A DNA stretch of 64,000 nt from PR03 sp964353555 (GTDB lineage: Bacteria > Myxococcota_A > UBA9160 > PR03), in assembly GCA_964353555.1 (NCBI GenBank), contig CAYGWM010000007.1, positions 4,672 to 68,671 of the forward strand, given 5' to 3'. The translations under genes and the position numbers were made by a program. Within the stretch, counting starts at the first letter, position 1; each line of letters opens with the position of its first letter. Shown here piece by piece: positions 9,727 through 17,352 of this stretch. The notes beneath the pieces are model-generated. The model searched no databases. It was not told the DNA's origin and worked only from the letters and a program-made list of their open reading frames with translations.

Positions 9727-11613
9727 ATGAACGAACGGCTGCTGGACCGGATCGAGATCCCCTCCGACCTGCGCGCACTGCCGCGCGAGGACGTGGGCCG
9801 TGTCTGCGAGGAGCTGCGCCAGGAGATCGTGCAGCGCGTCGCGAAGAGCGGCGGCCATCTCGCATCGAGCCTCGGCGCGGTCGAGTTGATCACCGCGGTC
9901 CACGCAGTCTTCGATACGCCGATCGATCGCCTGGTCCTCGACGTCGGCCACCAGGGCTACGCGCACAAGATGCTCACCGGGCGCCGCGCGGGCTTCGAGC
10001 GTATCGGCAAGGAAGGCGGCATCGGGAAGTTCCTGCGGCGCGACGAATCCGCCTACGATCACTTCGGCGCCGGCCACGCGGGCACGTCGATCTCGGCCGC
10101 GCTCGGCATCGCACGCGCCAAGCAGCACCGCGGCGAGCCCGGCAATGCGATCGCGCTGATCGGTGACGGCGGCATGACCAGCGGCATGGCCTTCGAGGCG
10201 CTGAACCACGCTGGCGAGCTGCAACAGAAGAACCTACTGGTGATCTTGAACGACAACGAGATGTCGATTGCGCCCAACGTCGGCGCGCTCTCGTCGTTCC
10301 TGTCGCGCAAGATGTCGAAGCCGATGGTGCGGCGGCTCAAGAGCTACGTGAAGGAGTTCCTCGGAACATTGCCCGGCGACCTGGTCGAATGGGCACACAA
10401 GGCCGAGGAGTCGTTCAAGGCGTTCATTTCGCCGAGCCTGCTCTTCGAAGCGCTCGGCTTCCGCTACCTCGGCCCGATCCGCGGCAACCGCATTGAGGAC
10501 GTGCTCGAGACGCTCGACAATGCGCGCCGGATGCTGGCCGGCGGCGAGGGTCCGATCCTGCTCCACGCGCTCACGGCCAAGGGCTTCGGCTACGCGCCGG
10601 CCGAAGCGGATCCGTTCAAGTACCACGGCGTCACGCCCTTCGAGATCGAGTCGGGCGAGATGCGCAAGAGCGCGGCCGGCCCGCCGAGCTACACGAAGGT
10701 CTTCTCCGACGCGCTGATCCAGCTCGCGAGCGAAGATCCGCGCATCGTCGCGATCACCGCCGCGATGCCCGACGGCACCGGCCTCGACCGCTTCCAGAAG
10801 GTGCACCCGGATCGCTACTACGACGTCGGTATCGCCGAGCAACACGCCGTCACGTTCGCGGCGGGGCTTGCGACCGAAGGCATGAAGCCGGTTGCGGCGA
10901 TCTACTCGACGTTCCTGCAGCGCGCCTTCGACCAGGTGGTGCACGACGTCTGCGTGCAAAATCTGGACGTCACGTTCGCGCTCGACCGCGCGGGTCTGGT
11001 CGGCCCCGACGGCGCCACGCACCAGGGCTTCTACGACGTCGCGTACCTGCGCGCGCTGCCCAACATGGTGGTGATGGCACCGAAGGACGAGAACGAGCTG
11101 CGCCACATGCTGAAGACCGCGATCGAACACCCGGGCCCGGCCGCGATCCGCTATCCGCGCGGCGCCGGCTTTGGCGTGTCGCTGGACGCCGAGTGCAAGA
11201 CGATTCCGATCGGCGAGTCCGAGCTGCTGCGAGACGGCGATGAGGTCGTCGTGCTCGCGCTCGGCACGCTCGCGCACGTCGCGCTCGAGGCGGCCCACGC
11301 ACTGCACGCCGAAGGGATCTCGGCAGCGGTCGTGAATGCGCGCTTTGCGAAGCCGCTCGACACCAAGCGCATCGTCGCGCTCGCGCGCCGCTGTCGCGCG
11401 GTGGTGACGGTCGAAGAAGCCGCCGCCGCGGGCGGTTTCGGTTCTGCGGTGCTCGAAGCGCTCGCTGAGGCGGGTGTCGCGGTGCCGGTCCACTGCCTGG
11501 CGATCCCGGATCACATCATCGAGCACGGCGATCCCGTCGCAATCCGCGCCGCACTCGGCCTCGACGCCGAAGGCATCGCGCGCGCGGCGCGCGGGCTCGT
11601 GAAGCCGTCCTGA
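9727..11613 (+). CDS. dxs: 1-deoxy-D-xylulose-5-phosphate synthase
   Basis: A thiamine-diphosphate enzyme making DXP from pyruvate and glyceraldehyde 3-phosphate, the entry step of the MEP isoprenoid pathway. 628 residues, standard length. Visible motifs are LDVGHQGYAHKMLTG, the ThDP-binding GDGGMTSGMAFEALN...NDNEMSI, the catalytic Glu in GIAEQHAVTFAAG, DRAGLVGPDGATHQG and RYPRG. The ATG at 9727 is preceded by GGGAGGG at 9711-9717. It lies directly after ispA, and its stop overlaps the inferred tlyA start. Confidence 0.96.
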   Translation: MNERLLDRIEIPSDLRALPREDVGRVCEELRQEIVQRVAKSGGHLASSLGAVELITAVHAVFDTPIDRLVLDVGHQGYAHKMLTGRRAGFERIGKEGGIGKFLRRDESAYDHFGAGHAGTSISAALGIARAKQHRGEPGNAIALIGDGGMTSGMAFEALNHAGELQQKNLLVILNDNEMSIAPNVGALSSFLSRKMSKPMVRRLKSYVKEFLGTLPGDLVEWAHKAEESFKAFISPSLLFEALGFRYLGPIRGNRIEDVLETLDNARRMLAGGEGPILLHALTAKGFGYAPAEADPFKYHGVTPFEIESGEMRKSAAGPPSYTKVFSDALIQLASEDPRIVAITAAMPDGTGLDRFQKVHPDRYYDVGIAEQHAVTFAAGLATEGMKPVAAIYSTFLQRAFDQVVHDVCVQNLDVTFALDRAGLVGPDGATHQGFYDVAYLRALPNMVVMAPKDENELRHMLKTAIEHPGPAAIRYPRGAGFGVSLDAECKTIPIGESELLRDGDEVVVLALGTLAHVALEAAHALHAEGISAAVVNARFAKPLDTKRIVALARRCRAVVTVEEAAAAGGFGSAVLEALAEAGVAVPVHCLAIPDHIIEHGDPVAIRAALGLDAEGIARAARGLVKPS

Positions 11614-12338
11614 ACTCGCGACTCGACGAGCGCGTCTTCGCAGCGGGTCTCGCCGACTCCCGCACCAAAGCCCAGGCACTGATCATGGCCGGCCAGGTGC
11701 TCGTCGACGACGTGCCGATCGACAAGCCCGGCACGCGCGTGCGCGACGACGCGGCGCTGCGACTGCGCGGCGTCGCGAGTCGCTTCGTGTCGCGCGGCGG
11801 CGACAAGCTCGATGGCGCGCTCGGCGATCTCGGCATCGATCCGGCTGGGAGGCTCTGTCTCGACGTCGGCGCCTCGACCGGTGGCTTCACGGATTGCCTG
11901 CTGCAACGCGGCGCGCGACGCGTGGTTGCGGTGGACGTCGGCTACGGACTGCTCGACGCGAAGCTTCGCGTCGATCCGCGCGTGGTGGTGCGCGAGCGCA
12001 TCAATGCGCGAAACCTCGAAGCTTCGCAGGTGCAGGGGCCGGTCGAGCTGGTGGTTGCGGACGTCGCGTTCATCTCGCTGCGACTCGTCGTGCCGGCGCT
12101 CGCCACGGTCGCACCGCGCGCCGAATGGCTGCTACTCGTGAAACCGCAGTTCGAGGTGGGTCGCGAGCAGGTCGGGAAGGGCGGCGTGGTGCGCGACGAC
12201 GCGTTGCGCACCGCCGCAGTCGAGTCCGTGCGCGGGGCCGCCGAAGGACTCGGGTGGCGGGAGATCGCGCGCGCGGACTCCCGCGTGGCCGGTCCCAAGG
12301 GCAATCGAGAGATCTTCCTGCACCTACGCAAGATCTAG
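11610..12338 (+). CDS. tlyA: TlyA family 16S/23S rRNA 2'-O-methyltransferase (CTG start inferred)
   Basis: An S4 RNA-binding domain plus FtsJ-like methyltransferase; the family methylates rRNA ribose. From CTG at 11610 the product is 242 residues, the usual length, and begins RLDERVFAAGLADSRTKAQAL, matching the S4 start of TlyA. No ATG, GTG or TTG is in frame before the ATG at 11685, which would remove most of the S4 helix pair. The CTG overlaps the dxs stop (CTGA), so coupling is plausible. The SAM motif LDVGASTGGFTDCLL and SRGGDKLDGAL are clear. A non-standard start is the main uncertainty. Confidence 0.85.
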   Translation: MNSRLDERVFAAGLADSRTKAQALIMAGQVLVDDVPIDKPGTRVRDDAALRLRGVASRFVSRGGDKLDGALGDLGIDPAGRLCLDVGASTGGFTDCLLQRGARRVVAVDVGYGLLDAKLRVDPRVVVRERINARNLEASQVQGPVELVVADVAFISLRLVVPALATVAPRAEWLLLVKPQFEVGREQVGKGGVVRDDALRTAAVESVRGAAEGLGWREIARADSRVAGPKGNREIFLHLRKI

Positions 12339-12340
12339 AG

Positions 12341-12368
12341 TTGACGTGAAGGTGTGCCGGCTTATCCT
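12341..12368 (+). promoter_or_regulatory. Sigma70-type promoter upstream of erpA
   Basis: TTGACG (12341-12346) and TATCCT (12363-12368) are separated by 16 bases, about 65 bases upstream of the erpA ATG. It lies immediately after the tlyA stop and would start a separate Fe-S transcript. Confidence 0.45.
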
Positions 12369-12434
12369 TACCCGACGCCCACTTAGCGCAGCGATCGCAA
12401 GTACGAACCGAGCCAACAGAAAGGGCAATCGAAG

Positions 12435-12767
12435 ATGGCAGTCGTCGACATGACCCCCACCGCCCAGGACCGCGTGAAGTCGCTGCTCGACCGCGACGGC
12501 AAGCTCAGCACCCACGGTCTGCGCGTGAAGGTGATCGGCGGAGGCTGCTCCGGTCTCCAGTATCAGCTCGGCTTCGATGACCAGATCGGCGACAGCGACA
12601 ACGAGATCCAGCACGGCGAAGTCAAGCTGATCGTGGACGACAAGAGCGCCGTCTATCTCGCTGGCACCGTGCTCGACTACGTGGACACGCTCCAGGAATC
12701 GGGCTTCAAGATCAACAACCCGAACGCCAAGACGACCTGCGGCTGCGGCCAGTCCTTCGGGGCTTAG
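12435..12767 (+). CDS. erpA: A-type iron-sulfur carrier (ErpA/IscA)
   Basis: Delivers [Fe-S] clusters to apoproteins. 110 residues with the three conserved cysteines: one in GGGCSGLQY and two in TTCGCGQSF at the C-terminus. The ending NPNAKTTCGCG is closer to ErpA than to IscA, but this is a judgement from motif similarity. The cysteine desulfurase gene starts only ~10 bases after the stop, so sulfur supply and cluster transfer are encoded together. Confidence 0.9.
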   Translation: MAVVDMTPTAQDRVKSLLDRDGKLSTHGLRVKVIGGGCSGLQYQLGFDDQIGDSDNEIQHGEVKLIVDDKSAVYLAGTVLDYVDTLQESGFKINNPNAKTTCGCGQSFGA

Positions 12768-12832
12768 CAGGGCGGCATTGATCTACCTCGACCACCACGC
12801 CACGACGCCCACCGATCCGCGGGTGCTCGAGG

Positions 12833-12932
12833 NNNNNNNNNNNNNNNNNNNNNNNNNNNNNNNNNNNNNNNNNNNNNNNNNNNNNNNNNNNNNNNNNNNN
12901 NNNNNNNNNNNNNNNNNNNNNNNNNNNNNNNN
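12833..12932. other. Assembly gap (100 N) flanked by a 55-bp duplicate
   Basis: Bases 12778-12832 are repeated exactly at 12933-12987. Removing the N run and one copy gives an uninterrupted erpA-to-desulfurase junction, so no sequence is likely missing. Confidence 0.95.
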
Positions 12933-14108
12933 TTGATCTACCTCGACCACCACGCCACGACGCCCACCGATCCGCGGGTGCTCGAGGCGATGCTGCGGTA
13001 CTTCGATCGCGAGTTCGGCAACGCGGCGAGCCGCACGCATGCGTTCGGCTGGCGCGCAGAAGCCGCAGTCGACGTCGCGCGGGAGGCGATCGCCCGCGCG
13101 ATCGGCGCCAGCGACCCGCGCGAGATCGTCTTCACGAGTGGCGCGACCGAGAGCAACAACCTCGCGCTGCTCGGCATTGCGCGCGCGGGACGGTCGCGCG
13201 GCGATCACGTCGTCACGCTGGCTACCGAGCACAGCTCCGTGCTCGAACCCTGCGAACAGCTCGTACGCGAGGGCTTCGAGGGGACGATCGTGGCGGTGGA
13301 TCGCGACGGCCGCGTCGAGCCGGACGCGGTGGCCGCCGCCATCACGCCGCGCACGCTGCTGGTCTCGGCCGGGTGGGCGAACGGCGAGATCGGCACGTTG
13401 CAACCGATCGCGGCGATCGCGCGTGCGTGCCACGAGCGCGGTGTGTTGCTGCACAGCGACGCCGCACAAGCGCTCGGCAAGGTGCCCGTACACGTCGATG
13501 CGGGCATCGACCTGCTCTCGCTGACGGCGCACAAGCTGTACGGGCCGAAGGGCATTGGCGCGCTGTGGGTTCGCCCCGGCCGGCCGCGTGTGCGCATCGA
13601 GCCGCTGCTCTTCGGCGGCGGGCACGAGAACGGACTGCGACCGGGTACGCTGCCGGTGCCGCTGATCGTGGGCTTCGGGCGCGCCGTCGAGATCGCGGTT
13701 GCCGAGCGCGAGGTCGAAGCTGCGCGGCTGCTCGCGCTGCGCGAACGCATGCTGGCGCGGCTGCAGGGCGCGCTGTCGGGCGTCACGCTGAACGGACACC
13801 CGAGCGCGCGTCTGCCCGGGAATCTGAACCTCGGCTTCGAGGGCATCGACGCCGATGCGCTGGTGGCGTCGCTGCGCGACGTCGCGCTCTCGACGGGATC
13901 GGCGTGCTCATCGGCGCGGCCCGAGCCGAGTCACGTGCTCGTGGCGCTCGGTATGCCCGATGCGATGGTGCGTGCGTCGATCCGCATCGGCCTTGGCCGC
14001 ACGACCACGACCGAGCAGGTCGACGTCGCGGCGGAAGCCATCATCGCTGCGGTTCGATCGCTGCGCGCGGCGCGTTCCGGCGCTGTTCGGGCCGCGTCTC
14101 GCGCGTAG
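12933..14108 (+). CDS. Cysteine desulfurase (NifS/IscS family)
   Basis: A PLP enzyme that takes sulfur from L-cysteine as a persulfide for Fe-S clusters and other sulfur acceptors. 391 residues from TTG at 12933 (the same codon is duplicated at 12778 before the artefactual gap). It begins with the typical YLDHHATTPTDPRVLEAM; PLP lysine 201 is in LTAHKLYGPKG; catalytic Cys325 is in STGSACSSARPEPS. HSDAAQALGKVPV is also intact. A short GGGCGG precedes the TTG. Class (IscS, NifS or the shorter desulfurases) is not resolved; no IscU neighbour is present. Confidence 0.93.
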   Translation: MIYLDHHATTPTDPRVLEAMLRYFDREFGNAASRTHAFGWRAEAAVDVAREAIARAIGASDPREIVFTSGATESNNLALLGIARAGRSRGDHVVTLATEHSSVLEPCEQLVREGFEGTIVAVDRDGRVEPDAVAAAITPRTLLVSAGWANGEIGTLQPIAAIARACHERGVLLHSDAAQALGKVPVHVDAGIDLLSLTAHKLYGPKGIGALWVRPGRPRVRIEPLLFGGGHENGLRPGTLPVPLIVGFGRAVEIAVAEREVEAARLLALRERMLARLQGALSGVTLNGHPSARLPGNLNLGFEGIDADALVASLRDVALSTGSACSSARPEPSHVLVALGMPDAMVRASIRIGLGRTTTTEQVDVAAEAIIAAVRSLRAARSGAVRAASRA

Positions 14109-14186
14109 CCGCAGGCGCGACCCGCCGCTAATCTCCGGCGCCTTCCGAGCCGATCCGAACCCGTATCGCCGCAGAGGACTCCGAAC

Positions 14187-14798
14187 GTGGCAGAGCAGCG
14201 CGCAACCAACATTACCTGGCATCAGCAGCAGGTCACCCGCGAAGATCGCGAGCGGTTGCTGGGCCAGAAGGGCGTCACCGTGTGGCTGACGGGGCTCTCG
14301 GGCTCCGGCAAGTCGACGATCGCGGTGGCCGCCGAAGAGGCGCTGGTCTCACGCGGGCGGCTCGCCTACGTGCTCGACGGCGACAACATTCGCCACGGCC
14401 TCAACAAGAATCTCGGCTTCTCGCCCGAGGACCGCACCGAGAACATCCGCCGTATCGGCGAAGTCGCGAAGCTGTTCACCGATGCGGGGCTCATCGTGTT
14501 CACCTCGTTCATCTCGCCGTACCGGGCCGACCGTGATCTGGTGCGTTCGATCCACGACGCTGGCCGCTTCATCGAAGTGCACGTGAACGCGAGCGTCGAT
14601 ACCTGCGAGTCGCGCGACGTGAAGGGCCTTTACAAGAAGGCACGCGCCGGCGAGATCAAGGAGTTCACCGGAATCTCGGCGCCCTACGAAGCACCGCTGA
14701 CTCCCGAATTGGCGATCGACACCAACGGCGAGCCCGTCGAGAAGAGTGTCGAGCAGCTCGTCACTTTCCTCACGGCGAAGGGCTACCTCGGCTCGTGA
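14187..14798 (+). CDS. cysC: Adenylylsulfate kinase
   Basis: Phosphorylates APS to PAPS in sulfate activation. 203 residues, P-loop GLSGSGKST at 36-44, followed by LDGDNIRHGLNKNLGFSPEDRTENIRR and the FTSFISPYRADR segment typical of APS kinase. The start is GTG. It stands alone here without cysD or cysN, but its position after the desulfurase gene puts it in a sulfur-metabolism neighbourhood. PAPS may serve sulfation or assimilation; the window does not decide. Confidence 0.95.
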   Translation: MAEQRATNITWHQQQVTREDRERLLGQKGVTVWLTGLSGSGKSTIAVAAEEALVSRGRLAYVLDGDNIRHGLNKNLGFSPEDRTENIRRIGEVAKLFTDAGLIVFTSFISPYRADRDLVRSIHDAGRFIEVHVNASVDTCESRDVKGLYKKARAGEIKEFTGISAPYEAPLTPELAIDTNGEPVEKSVEQLVTFLTAKGYLGS

Positions 14799-16570
14799 GT
14801 CCCTGGCTGCGCCGGCTCGGGCTCGCGCCACTGGCCTTGGCCGCCAGCCTGTCGCTCGCTTGCGCGCAGCTCCCGCATCCGAAATGGCCGACGATCTGGG
14901 GCGCCGCGCCTGCGCAGGCTGATCAACCGGGCTCGCCGCCCGAGTACGACTTCCTGGTCGCGCGCCAGTTCGAACTCGACGGCCAGATCGACGAAGCGCT
15001 CGCCGCCTACCAGCGCGCGCTCGCGAAGGATCCGGATTCCCAGTTCCTGCACCGCGCAACGGCCGAATTGCTGGCGCGCAACGGGCGCGTCGAAGATGCG
15101 CTTCCGTACGCCGAGCGCGCGCAGCAGCTCGAGCCCGACGACGAAGACCTGCGGCTCTTCCTCGGCACGCTCTACCGGATCCGGAAGGACAGCGCGTCGG
15201 CGGAGCGGATGCTGCGCAAGGACGACGGCACTCCGCTCGGTCCCGACGCCGCGCTACTCCTCTACGGTCTCTACTCCGACACCGATCGGCTCGACACCGC
15301 GATGGACGTGGCGAAGTGGATGGTACGCACCGACCCGAAGAACCTGCGCTCGCACTTCGCGCTGGCGCGGGTGTACGAGCGCATGGAGCGCCCGGCTGAT
15401 GCCGAACGCGCGCTGCGCGCAGGCCTCAAGCACAACCCGGGTAGTCTCGCGGTCTACGCCGGACTTGCGCGCGGGCGACGGCAGCGTGGCGACCGCGCGG
15501 GCGAGGTCGAGATCTATCGCGAAGTGCTGCGTCGTCGTCCGAATCATCACGCCACGCTCGTCGCACTCAGCGACACGCTGATCGACATGCAGCGCCTCGA
15601 CGAGGCGCGTCGCACGCTCGAGATCGTCGAGAAGAAGCACCCCGACGATCTGCGCTCGATCGTGCGGCTCGGCTACCTCGATCTCGAGCAGAAGCGTTTT
15701 CCGGCCGCCGAGGCGCGCTTCCAGCGCGTGCTCGCGAGCAACCCCGAGCAGGCCGAGGTCCACTACTTCCTCGGCACCGCGCGGCGTCAGGCGAACAACC
15801 TCGATGGCGCGATCGAGGAGTACCAGCGCGTCCCGGCCGATCACGAGCGCTATCTCGACGCGCGGCTCCAACTCGCCGCGATCTACGAGCGCCGACACGA
15901 CTACACCCGCGCGCTCGGCGAAGCCGAGGCCGTCCGGCAGCGCTTCCCGTCCCGACAGATCGACCTCTACGTCGCGAGCCTGCGCGCGAAGACAGGCGAC
16001 TTCGATGGCGCCGTCGCGTTCCTGCAGACGCTGCTCGCGGCGTCGCCCGGCGACGAGGAGGTGCTCTACAACCTCGGTGTGCTGCACGGCGAGGCGAACC
16101 GCCAGGACGACGCGATCAGATACATGGAGCAGGTGCTCGCGAAGAACCCCGAGCACGCCGGCGCGCTGAACTACGTCGGCTACTCGCTGGCGGAGCGCGG
16201 GCAGGATCTCGACAAGGCCGAGCAGATGGTGCGCGCTGCACTCCAGCAGCGGCCCGACGACGGCTACATCGTCGACAGTCTCGGTTGGGTCTACTACGTG
16301 CGCGCGCGCCAGTTGCTGCAGGCTGGCCAGACGACCGCCGGACATGCCGCGCTCGACCGCTCCGTGAAGGAGTTGGAACGTGCAGCGGTGTTGACCGGCG
16401 GGGATCCCGTCATCTCCGAGCACCTGGGCGATGCGCACCTGCTGCGATCCGATCGCAAGCGTGCGCTTCGGCACTACGAGGAAGCCGCTTCCCGCGAACC
16501 GCGCCAGGGCGAGCAGCCGCATCTACTCGAGAAGGTCGAGCGGCTGCGGAAGGAGCTGGGCTCGAAGTGA
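14795..16570 (+). CDS. TPR-repeat lipoprotein
   Basis: 591 residues starting at GTG, overlapping cysC by 4 bp. The signal peptide ends in a lipobox-like LSLAC (Cys ~ residue 27), so lipidation and outer-membrane anchoring are likely. From ~50 to ~570 it is a continuous array of tetratricopeptide repeats (for example DEALAAYQRALAKDPDS and ALNYVGYSLAERGQDLDKAE), indicating a protein-interaction scaffold. The following gene encodes a LolB-like lipoprotein; this TPR-lolB order is common in Deltaproteobacteria. The specific partner is unknown. Confidence 0.85.
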   Translation: MSPWLRRLGLAPLALAASLSLACAQLPHPKWPTIWGAAPAQADQPGSPPEYDFLVARQFELDGQIDEALAAYQRALAKDPDSQFLHRATAELLARNGRVEDALPYAERAQQLEPDDEDLRLFLGTLYRIRKDSASAERMLRKDDGTPLGPDAALLLYGLYSDTDRLDTAMDVAKWMVRTDPKNLRSHFALARVYERMERPADAERALRAGLKHNPGSLAVYAGLARGRRQRGDRAGEVEIYREVLRRRPNHHATLVALSDTLIDMQRLDEARRTLEIVEKKHPDDLRSIVRLGYLDLEQKRFPAAEARFQRVLASNPEQAEVHYFLGTARRQANNLDGAIEEYQRVPADHERYLDARLQLAAIYERRHDYTRALGEAEAVRQRFPSRQIDLYVASLRAKTGDFDGAVAFLQTLLAASPGDEEVLYNLGVLHGEANRQDDAIRYMEQVLAKNPEHAGALNYVGYSLAERGQDLDKAEQMVRAALQQRPDDGYIVDSLGWVYYVRARQLLQAGQTTAGHAALDRSVKELERAAVLTGGDPVISEHLGDAHLLRSDRKRALRHYEEAASREPRQGEQPHLLEKVERLRKELGSK

Positions 16571-17352
16571 GCCCGGCGCGTCGCGCGCTTCCCCGTTCCA
16601 TCGCTGCTTCCGGACTCGCGCTTGCGCTCGCCTGCGCGACGTCGCGCGTGCCGGCGCCGTCGCCGCTTCCGGCGAGCGACCCGCGTCCCGCCGCGCTGCT
16701 GGAATCGATCACGCGCGACGCGGCTACGCGTCGATCGTTGCGCGGTGTCGCGCGACTCGCGGTCGATGCGCCGGCCGGGTCCGGCCGCGCCACGCAGATC
16801 CTCGTGCTCGAACGTCCGGCGTACTTGCGCGTCGAGGTGTTGGGACTGCTCGACCAGACGCTCGCAGTGCTCGTCACCGATGGCGCGCGCTACCGGCTGG
16901 TGCGCAGCCAGGATCGTTCGGTCGCGGCCGGCCCCGTCTACGACGCCGTGCTGAGGGATGTGGCCGGCCTTTCCGTGACGCCCGAACAGGCGGTCGGCGT
17001 ACTGCTCGGCGCGCCGTTCGCGGCCGACGCGCGTCTCGAGCGCGCGGCGCTGTTGCCGGGAAACGCGGTGCGCCTCGAGTTGCGTCGCGATGGCGCGCCG
17101 CTACGCGAACAGCTCGATTGCGACGCGGCGGGCAATCTGCAGCGCTGGGCGCTGCTGGGCGCCGACGGCGACGTGATGCTGGAAGCGTTCTACCGTGATC
17201 GCCGACCGCTGGGCTCCGTCGCGTTTGCGTACGAAGTCGAGCTGCGCGATCCACGAGCGGATGCTTCCGTGCGCGTCGCGTGGTCTCGCGTCGAGCTGAA
17301 TCCCGTGCTGCCACCGGAACTCTTCGCGGTGCCGGCGGAAGCCGCGCCTTGA
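16567..17352 (+). CDS. lolB: LolB-like outer membrane lipoprotein
   Basis: 261 residues from GTG at 16567, overlapping the TPR gene stop. The signal peptide ends in the lipobox LALAC. The mature part (LRGVARLAVDAPAGSGRATQILVLERPAYLRVEVLG) matches the concave beta-sheet start of LolB/DUF4292 proteins, which insert lipoproteins into the outer membrane. Sequence identity to classical LolB is probably low, so the function is family-level inference. An upstream in-frame extension was rejected because it overlaps the TPR coding region and removes the signal peptide from the N-terminus. Confidence 0.65.
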   Translation: MSPARRALPRSIAASGLALALACATSRVPAPSPLPASDPRPAALLESITRDAATRRSLRGVARLAVDAPAGSGRATQILVLERPAYLRVEVLGLLDQTLAVLVTDGARYRLVRSQDRSVAAGPVYDAVLRDVAGLSVTPEQAVGVLLGAPFAADARLERAALLPGNAVRLELRRDGAPLREQLDCDAAGNLQRWALLGADGDVMLEAFYRDRRPLGSVAFAYEVELRDPRADASVRVAWSRVELNPVLPPELFAVPAEAAP

